A DNA stretch of 64,000 nucleotides from Smittia aterrima (lineage: Eukaryota; Arthropoda; Insecta; Diptera; Chironomidae). Numbering within the stretch: position 1 is the first letter of the stretch; every line of letters begins with the position of its first letter. The stretch spans positions 9,868,243-9,932,242 of the forward strand of contig CP093829.1 of assembly GCA_033063855.1 (NCBI GenBank), in the 5' to 3' direction. Below the pieces are notes generated by a model that saw only the letters and a list, made by a program, of their open reading frames with translations, was not told the origin of the DNA and made no database searches. Positions 30,723-42,288 of the stretch are shown piece by piece. The position numbers and the translations under genes were made by a program.

Positions 30723-31963
30723 ATGAGACGTCTCAGAAACTTGTGCTCGACTGAAAAAAGAGAATTTAGCTGTGATTTATTCTTAAGGATTCCGCTGAAA
30801 CTTTTTGCAATAATTTTCATCGACTTGAAGCCAAATTCAGCAAAGAGAAATATTTTTTCTTTCTTTAAGCAATTTTATTGCATCGTGGTCGTTGTGAATA
30901 TCGGGTTAGCTTGTGCTTCAGTAACTATGAATGCAATCGTGAATTTCGAGGACTTGCCGAGAGCTCTGAGTTGCATTCGAGATACTTTAGCCATAGCAAC
31001 AGTGTTTGTAAAGCTTTTGATAACGATTTTGAACAAAGGAAAAATTTTCGCTGCCTACGAAGATTTAAAAGTGATGGTTGACTCTCGGATAAATGATACG
31101 TCGATCGTTGAGATGCAAAAACGTTTGGAACAATTCGAGAGATACATTAAAATCTATTCAGCATCGCTTGCGTTCGTCATAACATTTTTGCTGATGAAAG
31201 GAGTTTCATTCTTCACTGAAGGAGTCATGGAGCCTTTTCTTGATTATTGGTTTCCTTTTGATGCTTTTCGTCCTGAAGTATTTATCTACGTCTTGCTATG
31301 GACTGATTGGGTTGGAGCTGTCACTGCTACAATTATCATTGCAACAGATTGCTTGTTTCTGGGTTTGATGACAATTCTCATCATGGAGTTTGACGGCTTG
31401 ACACTCAGCTTTTCTAATTTAAAAATATTGCAAGGCGTTCAGAGACGTGAACAGATGAAAAACTCGATAACTCGTCATTTGAAGTTGATGGAAGTTAGCG
31501 ACCGATTGCAGGACATTTACGCGTTTGACTTTTTTGTGAACTTTGTGATCATGTCAATGATTATTTGCCTCGCGATCCTGTTAGCTTCGAAAAATAATAT
31601 TTTACAGGTTTTATTAAATGTTTTCTACGCTTTGACCTTCACATTAAAAATATTGTTGCCGTGCATTTATGGTCAGAAGTTAACAGAAGCAAGTCTCGCC
31701 ATTTCCGAAGGAATTTACGATTGCGGATGGGAAAATTTTGATGGAAATGATAGAAAAGATCTCTCAATGATTTTGATGTCTGCACGAAGACCGAAGAAAC
31801 TTTCAGCAATGGGATTCGCTACGATTTCTCTCGAAACATTCGCATCGGTAATTAAAAAGCATAAATTCTTAATTTATTTATAATCCCAAATTTTTATTCT
31901 TAGATAATGGTGAAAGCTTGGTCTTACTTCAATTTGCTCAACACTCTCTCGCAAGAAAAATAA
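30723..31963 (+). CDS. Odorant receptor OR1 (7tm_6 family)
   Basis: Exons 30723-31847 and 31904-31963; 394 aa. Seven hydrophobic segments are visible (for example FYCIVVVVNIGLACASVTM, TATIIIATDCLFLGLMTILI, FFVNFVIMSMIICLAILLAS, VFYALTFTLKILLPC). The family signature sits at the C-terminus: YGQKLTEASLAISEGIYDCGW..., RPKKLSAMGFATISLETFASV, then in the last exon IMVKAWSYFNLLN. Insect ORs form ligand-gated cation channels with Orco in olfactory neurons. The start is the first ATG, matching MRR in the paralogues. It is tail-to-tail with helicase 1, with 111 bp between stops. Polyadenylation signal aataaa at 31987-31992. Confidence 0.9.
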
Positions 31964-32074
31964 TTTATGTATGGAAGCATTCAATTAATAAAAGGTCTCA
32001 GATGATGTAATAATTATTTATTGTTTAAATTTCTCATTTACATACAGAACAATCAAAAATGTTTTAAATTCGTA

Positions 32075-35000
32075 TTAATGAAATGGAATCACCAGCTTTT
32101 GAACCTGCAACATTCGTTCTTTGATCTTTCTCAAATCTTCCTTACGTTCAATTGCTGGTTCCGTATCTGCTTCATCATTGAGAGATAATTGATCAAAAAT
32201 GCTGTTCAGTTCGTCCAACACTTTTCGCTCTTCTTCAGTTAGTTTTTCCAGCAAGAACGGTTCACCGCAGACTCCATCGTTGGCTTTGCAAAAGTGTAAA
32301 AAGCTGTTCCACAAAGAGTTTTTCTGAAATCAAAACGACGTTAAGATATAAATCTTCTAAAACATTATTGATTACCTGTAACGTGTCAGCATTTCCCACG
32401 ACAATTAGCAGCGACTTTGCTCGAGTGATGCAAACATTCAGACGTTTCTCACTTTTCAAGAAGCCGACGGTGTCATGGGATTTCACCGTCGAAATGACGA
32501 TGATCTTCTTTTCGCGTCCTTGGTAATATTCAGCGGTTCCAATTTCAACGCCTTTTGCGTGATTGAGTGTCGTTCGCAGCAAATTCAGTTGAGCCTTGTA
32601 AGGCGAAACAATTCCAATGTCTTCTTGTTTTATCTTTTCACCGTTGATGCCGACAGTGAGCAAAAGATCAACAAAGAATTTAACTCTGTCAGCCTCGCCA
32701 GTATTGAACGAGCTAGTGCCACCCTTGATGATGCTGCTTGGAGTTTTATTGCAATGGAATAGAATTGGGAACTTATTATTCTTTAAGCAACTCCAAAGTG
32801 TGCCAAAGCTTCTCTCAGGTTCTTCAACTTTGGCTCGTAATTTCGATTCGTAGAAGAGAACATTTGAGAACTGAAGAATTGCTGGATGCGAGCGGAAATT
32901 ATCCAACAATTGTGTTACGAAATTACTGTCGAAAGTTTTGGTAACTGGATCCATGCTGTAACGACGTTTTGTCATGATACGCTCCATTAAGCTTACGCCT
33001 GATAAAATTATTAATTGAAAATTATTAACATCTCAGGCTAAATAATTATCAACGACTTACCAAGTCCCATTCCAGCTGCAATATCTGAACTGATGACTGG
33101 ACCTAGTTGCTTGTGATCGCCGAGCAGAACAATGTTTGTTGTGATTTCCATGAGATCAGCTCCGAAGCCTAAAGATAATTAAAATGAGTTTCATTAAAAG
33201 AAATCATTAAACCCAACTCACCGACGATAGGAACTAAAGCTTCTGGTTCCGTGGCGGCGGCGCATTCATCGACAAAGACGTAGTCGAAGTAATTATTCAT
33301 TTTTACGTTCTCTATTTGAATTAAACGTGAGCAGGTTATTACCGTGGAAATAATAACTTTGAAGCTCATGAATTCTTCCATTGATGGGAATTTATTTGAT
33401 CTTGTGGAAATATTTGAAGTCTCTCTTAAGATTTTGCTTGTTTCGCCATTTTTAGGATTTAAGAGAGACGGCGAGTAGAATCGGAAGATGTCATTACGCG
33501 ACATATATTTCAGCAATCGAACTCCAATTTCATCACAAGCGCTATTCGATTGAGCTGTGACCATGATACGACTGTCTGGATTTGCTTTGAGAATTTGCAA
33601 GATGCTTTCAACGATGCAGCAAGTTTTACCTGTTCCTGGTGGACCGTGTACAACATATGGGAATGGATATGCAGTGCAGTTGACGATGTTCTTGATAGCT
33701 GACATTTGCTCTTCGTTCTTTCCGATTTGATCGTTGTACCATTGAAATGTCTTTACTTCGTTTTCCTTCTTTCGGCGGCAGCACTCCGGCTTCTCTTCAA
33801 AGTTGTCGAAAAATTGATGAAGCAGATGATCAAGATTCGAAATGAGAGCTTGCTTACAAGCGCGAAAACTGATTCGATTCGGTATAAAACGAACGAAGTA
33901 TCCGGTAAAGGAATCTAGTGATATTCTGGACTTTGAGTGAAACTTTGAGTGAAATCTGTCATCAGGCTTAGTGAATATAATTCTTTTAGGAATTATTTTT
34001 CTTTCTTCATTTACTGTTCTGATCACATCCATCGCCGTGAAGAAACAATCATCTTTATTGTTGATATGACCTTCTCGATACTTATGCATTGGCACCAAGC
34101 AGATCGACATTTCCTCGATTTGTGCAGGAAGCTTCTTTGTCCCGACATCAAAAGAGCAATAGCGGTACTGTTCTATGTGAAGTTTAACGTTAGAAATCGA
34201 GAAATGCTTAAACTCTTGTTGACATGTCAAGTCTTCAATATTCAAAGCGAGATTGAGCGTAGAATGTAATGAAATTTGTTTCGTTGAGCTAGAAAGAAGC
34301 AAGAATTAGTAGTTTCGACTTTCGATAAGCAATTTCAACTTAGCAAAATTAAATTTATTTACTTGAATGACAAAAGCGAAAGAAAGAAAAAAGTGATGAA
34401 TTGGCAATTATATTCGCCAAAGAAATAAACTTTTTTACAGTTTAAAACGCATAAGAAATCTGAAACTTACTTGATTACGCGGAGTAACTGCATTTCGTCA
34501 GAATCAAGATCGTCATGCTCTTTGAAATTATAATTACACAAATTCGTGATATTTGATTCAACGTCGTAATGACCAAGAGCTTTGAAAAACAGAGGAGTAA
34601 CTTTTTGAAATGGAGGAATCTGTGATAAGAAATTTCAATGTTTAAAATCAAATTACTGAAAAATGCTTTCTTCATTCTTACGTGAAATGAATATTCTGAT
34701 TCACGCATCTTAATGTCGAGATCGCCGAGGAAGATGTATTTTACGTTGAGCGAGAATCGTGGCTTTAGAACATGTCGATCTAATTTCTTGATATTAACCT
34801 TGAAAATTCTGATTCGCTGCGGTACAGTTTGTGGAAAATGAAAATCATAAACGAAATCATTTCCAGTGATCTCAACAAAGTCTGTTCCTTCAATTTTATT
34901 ATTGTTGAAGGGATAAATGAGGTCGAGCGAAACTAAACTCCATTGAAAGCAAGAATCTGAGATGCAAAACACGAGGATTCCTTCATTAAAATTGTATTTT

Positions 35001-35306
35001 GCAGAAACCTCCAGTGCACGCGGAAAGACAAGCCTTTATTAAATAACAAACTTGTAAATAAGAGATTTCAATCAGCAATGTAGTGAATACTTACTGTTCG
35101 CTGGAATCTTCACTGGACTCGCTGGAATCAGATAAATCCTCTTCAACGCTCTTTTTATCATCGAGGTTAGGTTTTTCTTTTATGACAACTTGAATTATTC
35201 GCTTTCCGTCGACCAGAGTTTTCACAACATTCACATTTTCGATAAGAAAAATGTTTGGAAACTTAATATCTTCTTGCTTTCCTTTATTTCGCGAAACTTG
35301 AGACAT
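32075..35306 (-). CDS. MOV10/Armitage-like SF1 RNA helicase, copy 1
   Basis: Seven exons: 35306-35095, 35033-34682, 34619-34471, 34288-33222, 33168-33061, 32998-32376, 32323-32075; 919 aa. Helicase motifs of the Upf1-like superfamily 1 are present in order: Q-region (FQWYNDQIGKNEEQMSAI), Walker A HGPPGTGKT (about 450), motif Ia VTAQSNSACDEI, Walker B VDECAAATEPEAL, motif III LLGDHKQLGPVI, motif V TAEYYQGREKKIIVIS and motif VI VCITRAKSLLIVVGN. The N-terminal ~230 residues are divergent with an acidic-Ser tract. MOV10-class proteins unwind RNA; Armitage and MOV10L1 act in piRNA biogenesis and MOV10 in silencing or antiviral control. The family is certain; the class within it is inferred. It is highly similar to copy 2. 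Confidence 0.88.
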
Positions 35307-35810
35307 GTTGTAGAGTGAATTGCGAAATTGCTTCTGTCGTTTTGTAGCAGAATATTCGCGTGCCCAATAGATGGGGGTTTTGAAATCTCACGAATTAGAA
35401 ATTCTGGTACGACGAGTCGACTATTCAACGGGAATAAAAGAAACAAAACTTTAATTTAGCCTAACTAACAAGCCTGATTAGTGATTAAATTAAGCCGTTA
35501 AGCTGTCAATAACTAATGCTCCATCGAATCAATGCGCCTTGATGTTAATTACGAAAATCGATAAAGAGCAAAAAGAAAGTTTGTCTTTAAAATTTCAACA
35601 TTTCTGAGCTAATTAAAGATAATTGCTCATGGCTATGAGCATGAAAGTCGAAAATTTCTGTGATTTTAGTCCGGAGCAAGCAAGAGTAGAGACAAGACGT
35701 TTAAAGTTTAAATCCCAAGCAAATGTAATTCGGTTCTAAATAAAAAATAATCAGTTTTTACTTGCTTGACTCAAAGAAAACGCAACATTCATCACTTAGC
35801 CTGTGAAAAG
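35307..35810. promoter_or_regulatory. Divergent spacer, helicase 1 / OR2
   Basis: 504 bp between the helicase 1 start (-) and the OR2 start (+). It is nearly identical to 40269-40755, with shared blocks such as attgctcatggctatgagca and gtagagacaagacgtttaa. Bidirectional promoter activity is likely. Confidence 0.6.
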
Positions 35811-36998
35811 ATGAGACGTCTCAAAAACTTGGACTCTGCTGAAAAAAGAGAATTCAGTTGTGACTCCTTCTTGAGGATTCCTTTGAGACTTTTTGCAATA
35901 ATTTTCATGGAAGTGAAACCAAAAGCGGAAGCTCTTAGCTGGAAGAGAAAATTAATGGCTTCCGTTAAACAATTTTACGAAATCTTTGTGGTCATGAACA
36001 TCGGCATGGCTGGAGCGGCTGTAGCTACAAATGCGATCATGAACTTTGATGACTTGCCGAAAGCTTTGAACTGCATTCGAGAAACTTTGGCCGTTGCTAC
36101 GGTTTTTGTTAAACATTTGATTACGATCCTGAACAAAAGAAACATTTTCGCTGCATACGAAGTGCTCAGAGTCATGGTTGATGGTCGAATAAATGATAAG
36201 TCGATCGTTGAAATGAAAAAACGTCTGAACCAGTTCGAAAAATACGTGAAAATTTATGCAGCTTCGATCACACTTGCCATAATAGTTATGCTGTTACAGG
36301 CAGTTTTGTTTTTCACAGACGGATCTATGCTGACCACTCTCGACTATTGGTATCCGTTTGATGCTTTTCGTCCTGAAGTATTTATCTACGTCTTGTTTTG
36401 GGCTGATTGGGTTGCAGTTGTTAATTCAACAATAATCGTAGCCACAGATTGCTTGTTTCTGGTTTTGATGACAATTCTCATCATGGAGTTTGACGGCTTG
36501 ACACAGCTTTTCTAATTTAAAAATATTGCAAGGCGTTCAGAGACGTAAACAGATGAAAAACTCGATAACTCGTCATTTGAAGTTGATGGAAGTTAGCGAC
36601 CGATTGCAGGACATTTACGCATTTGACTTTTTTGTGAACTTTGTGATCATAAATATTTTCTACGCTTTGACCTTGACATTAAAAATATTGTTGCCGTGCA
36701 TTTACGGTCAGAAGTTAACAGAAGCAAGTCTCGCCATTTCCGAAGGAATTTACGATTGCGGATGGGAAAATTTTGATGGAAATGATAGAAAAGATCTCTC
36801 AATGATTTTGATGTCTGCACGAAGACCGAAGAAACTTTCAGCGATGGGATTTGCGACGATTTCTCTTGAAACATTCGCATCGGTAAATAAAAAGTTGATA
36901 TTCCTAATTTATTCATAATCCCAAATTTTTATTCTTAGATAATGGTGAAAGCTTGGTCTTACTTCAATTTACTCAACACTCTCTCGCAAGAAAAATAA
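35811..36998 (+). pseudogene. Odorant receptor OR2: chimeric, disrupted copy
   Basis: The 5' part (35811 to about 36444) follows OR3 almost base for base; the 3' part follows OR1. Two lesions are seen against OR1. First, a 2-nt deletion near 36503 (acactcagc becomes acacagc) shifts the frame and gives a stop at 36513-36515. Second, a 63-nt in-frame deletion near 36649 removes 21 residues of a membrane segment (the OR1 stretch after FVIM up to VLLN). The downstream frame to the donor at 36882 and the last exon 36939-36998 remain otherwise open. The truncated product would keep about 235 residues and lose the C-terminal channel-forming part, so it is unlikely to work. An assembly error is the main alternative explanation. 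Confidence 0.82.
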
Positions 36999-37109
36999 TT
37001 TATGTATGAAAGCTTTCAATTAATAAAAGGTCTCTGATGATGTAATAATTATTTATTGTTTTAATTTCCCATTTGCATACAGAACAATCAAAAATGTTTT
37101 AAATTCGTA

Positions 37110-40100
37110 TTAATGAAATGGAATCACCAGCTTTTGAACCTGCAACATACGTTCTTTGATCTTTCTCAATTCTTCCTTGCGTTCAATAGCTGGTTCCGTA
37201 TCTGCTTCATCATTGAGAGATAATTGATCAAAAATGCTGTTCAGTTCGTCCAACACTTTTCGCTCTTCTTCAGTTAGTTTCTCCAGCAAGAAAGGTTCAC
37301 CGCAGACTCCATCGTTGGCCTTGCAAAAGTGTAAAAAGCTGTTCCACAAAGAGTTTTTCTGAAATCAAAACGACGTTAAGATCTAAATCTTTTAAAACAT
37401 TATTGGTTACTTGTAAAGTGTCAGCATTTCCCACGACAATTAGCAGCGACTTTGCTCGAGTGATGCAAACATTCAGACGTTTCTCACTTTTCAAGAAGCC
37501 GACGGTGTCATGGGATTTCACTGTCGAAATGATGATGATCTTCTTCTCACGTCCTTGGTAATATTCGGCTGTTCCAATTTCAACGCCTTTTGCGTGATTG
37601 AGTGTCGTTCGCAGCAAATTCAGTTGAGCTTTGTAAGGCGAAACAATTCCAATTTCTTCTTGTTTCACCTTTTTTCCATTGATGCCGATCTTTAACAAGA
37701 GATCAACAAAGAATTTCACTTTGTCAGCCTCGCCAGTATTGAATGAGCTAGTGCCACCCTTGATGATGCTGCTTGGAGTTTTATTGCAATGGAATAGAAT
37801 TGGGAACTGCTTGTTTTCCAAGCAACTCCAAAATGTACCAAAGCTTCTCTCAGGTTCTTCAACTTTGGCTCGCAACTTCGATTCGTAGAAGAGTACATTT
37901 GAGAACTGAAGAATTGCTGGATGCGAGCGGAAATTATCCAACAATTGTGTTACGAAATTATTGTCGAAAGTTTTGGTTACAGGATCCATGCTGTAACGAC
38001 GTTTTGACATGATACGCTCCATTAAGCTTACGCCTTATAAAATTTTTAATTGAAAATTATTAACATCTCAGTTTGAAACTAACATCAATGACTTACCAAG
38101 TCCCATTCCAGCTGCAACATCTGAATTGATGACTGGACCTAGTTGCTTGTGATCGCCGAGCAGAACAATGTTTGTCGTTATTTTCATGCGATCAGCTCCG
38201 AAGCCTAAAGATAATAAAAGTGAGTTTCATTAAAAGAAATCATTACACCCAACTCACCGATAATAGGAACTAAAGCTTCTGGTTCCGTGGCGGCGGCGCA
38301 TTCATCGACAAAGACGTAGTCGAAATAATTATTCATTTTTACGTTTTCTATTTGAATAAAACGTGAGCAGGTTATTAACGTGGAAATAATAACTTTGAAG
38401 CTTTTGAATTCTTCCATTGATGGGATTCTATTAGACCTTGTGCAAATGTTTGAAGTCTCTCTTAAGATCTTGCTTGTTTCGCCATTGCCAGGATTCAACA
38501 GAGATGGCGAGTAGAAACGGAAGATGTCATTACGCGACATATATTTCAGCAATCGAACTCCAATTTCATCACAAGCGCTATTGGATTGAGATGTGACCAT
38601 GATACGACTGTTTGGATTTGCTTTGAGAATCTGTAAAATGCTTTCAACGATGCAGCAAGTTTTACCAGTTCCTGGTGGACCGTGTACAACATATGGGAAT
38701 GGATATGCAGTGCAGTTGACGATGTTCTTGATTGCTGACATTTGCTCTTCGTTCTTTCCGATTTGATCGTTGTACCATTGAAATGTCTTTACCTCGTTTT
38801 TGTTCTCTCGGTAGCAATAAACCGGCTTCTCTTCAAAGTTGCCGATGAATTGATGAAGCAGATGACTTAGAATCGAAACGAGTGCTTGGTTGCAAGCGCG
38901 AAAATTGATTCGATTCGGTATAAAACGAACGAAGTATTCGGTTTGGGAATTTAGCGCAATTTTCGGCTTTATGGAAAATGTTTGATCAGGCTTTCTGAAT
39001 GAAATTGTTTCGGGAATTCCTTTTCCTTTGTGATTTTTGTAATGTCCCTTGAAATGATCCTTTTTCTTTTGTTTTTCACCTCTGATCACATCAATCGACG
39101 TGAAGAAACAATCATCTTTATTGTTGATATGACCTTCTCGATACTTATGCATTGGCACCAAGCAGATCGACATTTCCTCGATTTGTTCAGGAAGCTTCTT
39201 TTTCTTGACATCAAAAGAGCAATATGTGTTATCTATGTCAAGTTTAACGTTAGAAATCGAGAAATGCTTAAATTCTTCTTGACACGTCAAATCTTCTATA
39301 TCCAAAGCGACATCGAGCGTAGAATGTCTTGAAATTCGTTTCGAGCTAGAAAGAAGCAAGAATTCGTATTTTGATAAGATTCGTCAAAGCAATAAACTTT
39401 TGTTACAGTTTAAAACGCATAAGAAATCTGAAACTTACTTGATTACGCGGAGTAATTTCATTTCGTCAGAATCCAGATCGTCATGCTCTTTGAAATTATA
39501 ATTATACAATTTCGTAATATTTGCTTTTACGTCGTAATGACCAAGAGCTTTAAACTTGAGTTGAGTAATTCTTTGGAACGGAGGAACCTATGATAAGAAA
39601 TTTCAATGTTTAAAATCAAATTACTTAAAAATGTTTTGAAACATTCTTACGTGAAATGAATATTCTGATTCACACAGCTTAATGTCGAGATCGCCGAGGA
39701 AGATGAATTTTACGTTGAGCGAGAATCGTTGCTTTAGAACATGTCGATCTAATTTCTTGATATTGACTTTGAAAATCCTAGTTCGCTGCGGATCTGATGA
39801 AGATGATGGAAAGTAAGCGATGTCGGTCAAAGGAATTTCAACAAAGTCTGTTCCTTCAAGCTTCTTATTGTTGAATGAATAGATGACGTCGAGCGAAACT
39901 AAACTCCATTGAAAGCAAGAATCCGAGATGCGAAACACGAGGATTTCTTCATTAAAGTTGTATTTTGCAGAAACATCCAGCACGCGCGGAAAGACAAGCC
40001 TTTATTAAATAACAAATACTTGTAAATAAGAGATTTCAATCAGCAATGTAGTGAATACTTACTGCTTATCTTTAAGTGAAGCTGGTGCATCCTTTTGAAC

Positions 40101-40268
40101 GCTCTTTTTGCCTACGAGGTTAGGTTTTTTTTTTATGGCTACTTGTTGAATTATTCGCTTTCCGTCGACCAGAGTTTTCTCAACATTCACATTTTTGATA
40201 AGAAAAATGTTTGGGAACTTAATGTCTCGCTTTTCTTGGTTTGCTTTATTCCGCGAAACTTGCGACAT
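37110..40268 (-). CDS. MOV10/Armitage-like SF1 RNA helicase, copy 2
   Basis: Seven exons: 40268-40063, 39999-39651, 39587-39439, 39345-38258, 38204-38097, 38033-37411, 37358-37110; 923 aa, all phases join. The motif set is the same as in copy 1 (GPPGTGKT, VDECAAATEPEAL, GDHKQLGPVI, YYQGREKK, VCITRAK), so catalytic residues are intact. The last exon and exon 6 differ from copy 1 by only a few residues, whereas the N-terminal 190 residues and the region before the Q-motif (residues about 280-370, with a Lys-rich insertion) are much more diverged. This copy lacks the acidic Ser tract at the end of exon 1. The acceptor of exon 6 is ataag rather than atcag, weaker than in copy 1 but still AG. The gene is tail-to-tail with OR2 and divergent from OR3. 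Confidence 0.87.
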
Positions 40269-40755
40269 GTTGTCGAGTGAATTGCAAAAATGTTCTGTCG
40301 TTTTGTACCAGAATATTCGCGTGCGCAGGGTTTGGAAATCTTACGAATTAGAAATTCTGGTACGACGAGTCGACATTCAACGGAAATAAAAGAAACAAAA
40401 CTTTAATTTAGCCTACTAACAATCCTGATTAATATTAGGCCGTTAAGCTGTCAATAACTAATGCTCCATCGACTCAATGTCCCTTGATTTTAATTACGAA
40501 AATCGATAAAGAGCAAAAAGAAAGTTTGTCTTTAAAATTTCAACATTTCTGAGCTAATTAAAGATAATTGCTCATGGCTATGAGCACGAGAGTAGAAAAT
40601 TTCTGTGATTTTAGTCCGGAGCCAGCAAGAGTAGAGACAAGACGTTTAAAGTTTAAATCCCAAGCAAATGTAATTCGGTTCTAAATATAAAATAATCAGT
40701 TTTTACTTGCTTGACTCAAAGAAAACGCAACATTCATCACTTAGCCTGTGAAAGG
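40269..40755. promoter_or_regulatory. Divergent spacer, helicase 2 / OR3
   Basis: 487 bp, near-identical to the helicase 1/OR2 spacer. It should contain promoters for both genes; no individual element is claimed. Confidence 0.6.
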
Positions 40756-42008
40756 ATGAGACGTTTCAAGAACTTGGGCTCTGCTGAAAGAAGAGACTTC
40801 AGTTGTGACTCGTTCTTGAGGATTCCTCTAAGACTTTTTGCAATAATTTTCATGGAAGTGAAACCGAATTCGGAAGCTCTAAGCTGGAAGAGAAAATTAA
40901 TGGCTTCAGTTAAGCAATTTTATGGAATTTTTGTGGTCATGAACATCGGCATGGCTGGAGTGGCTGTAGCTACAAATGCGATTTTGAACTTTGATGACTT
41001 GCCGAAAGCTTTGAACTGCATTCGAGAAACTTTGGCCGTTGCTACGGTTTTTGTTAAACATTTGATAACGATTCTGAACAAAAGAAACATTTTCGCTGCA
41101 TACGATGTGCTCAAAGTGATGGTTGACTCTCGGATAAATGATAAGTCGATCGTGGAAATGAAAAAACGTCTGAACCAATTTGAGAGATACGTACAAATTT
41201 ATTCAGCTTCAATCACACTTGGCATCTTAGTTATGCTGTTGCAAGCAGTTTTATTCTTCACAGACGGATCTATGCTGACCACTCTCGACTATTGGTATCC
41301 GTTTGATGCTTTTCGTCCTGAAATATTTATCTACGTCTTGATTTGGGCTGATTGGGTTGCAGTTGTTAATTCAACAATCATCGTAGCCACAGATTGCTTG
41401 TTTCTGGGTTTGATGACGATCTTGATCATGGAGTTTGATGACTTGAAGCTTTGCTTTGCTGATTTGAAGACTTTAGATATAAGTGAAAGACATGAGCAAA
41501 TGAAGAATTTGATAAATCGACATTTGAAGTTGATGGAAGTTAGTGACCGGTTACAGGACGTTTATGCGCTTGACTTTTTTGTGAATTTTGTGCTCATGTC
41601 AATGATCATTTGTCTCTCGATCTTGTTAGCTTCGACGGACACTATTGCGCAGATTGTTATGAGCGTTTTCTTCATTTTGGCATTCACGTTGAAAATCTTG
41701 TTGCCTTGTTTTTATGGTCAGAAGTTGACAGATGCAAGTCTCGCCATTTCCGAAGGAGTTTACGATTGCGGTTGGGAAAAGTTTGACGAAGGAGTAAATG
41801 ACATAAAAAATCTTTTGATGATTATTAGATCAGCACAAAGACCGAAGAAACTTTCAGCGATGGGATTCGCTGCGATTTCTCATGAAACATTCGCCTCGGT
41901 AAATTATCTTCAACATTTATTTTCTCTTCAAAATATTTTTTTTTACAGATTATGATGACTGCTTGGTCTTACTTCAATTTGCTCAATAACGTCTCACAAG
42001 AAAAATAA
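40756..42008 (+). CDS. Odorant receptor OR3 (7tm_6 family)
   Basis: Exons 40756-41898 and 41949-42008; 400 aa. Intact 7tm_6 protein with the same architecture as OR1: about seven membrane segments, YGQKLTDASLAISEGVYDCGW, RPKKLSAMGFAAISHETFASV, and the last exon IMMTAWSYFNLLNNVSQEK. The first 230 residues are almost the same as in the OR2 pseudogene, whose 5' half derives from this gene or its ancestor. The start is the first ATG (MRRFKNL); the frame is open further upstream but only from a TTG. Polyadenylation signal aataaa at 42054-42059. Confidence 0.9.
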
Positions 42009-42288
42009 TTAGTCTCACGGTTCTTCATGTTAAAATTCAATCGATTATGTGAAAATAAAAGTTTAAAAGTAATTCCTAAATTAGTTTCAATTTTCTTCAA
42101 GGGTTCTTGCGTCAATTAAATTTATCATGAACAATTATAACTAACATAAATTTTCTTTAGACTTTTAATTCAATTTTTGACATTAATCTACTTCAATCTA
42201 ATTGGTCAAAGTTTCAAAGCGCGAACTAATTTTAGTTTCAATGAACAATTTCAGTAAACTCTTCTTCAAAGTTGTGATAGCAAGAGCT

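Larger units (their letters stand above)
31345..36444. repeat. Tandem segmental duplication, unit 1 (about 5.1 kb)
   Basis: Contains the OR1 3' half, helicase 1, the divergent spacer and the OR2 5' half. It repeats as 36445-41389. Boundaries are set at the crossover tract inside the OR genes (acagattgcttgtttctgg at 31344, 36444 and 41389). Identity is very high across the OR 3' half, the 3' UTR spacer and the helicase C-terminal exons. Confidence 0.8.
36445..41389. repeat. Tandem segmental duplication, unit 2 (about 4.9 kb)
   Basis: Second copy of the block at 31345-36444: OR2 3' half, helicase 2, spacer, OR3 5' half. It is about 155 bp shorter, partly from the 63-nt OR2 deletion and a shorter stretch between helicase exons 3 and 4. 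Confidence 0.8.

Noticed and set aside
35766..35810. N-terminal extension of OR2 (and the equivalent 40711-40755 of OR3)
   Set aside because: The extension starts at TTG; the first ATG is at the conserved MRR position, which OR1 also uses.
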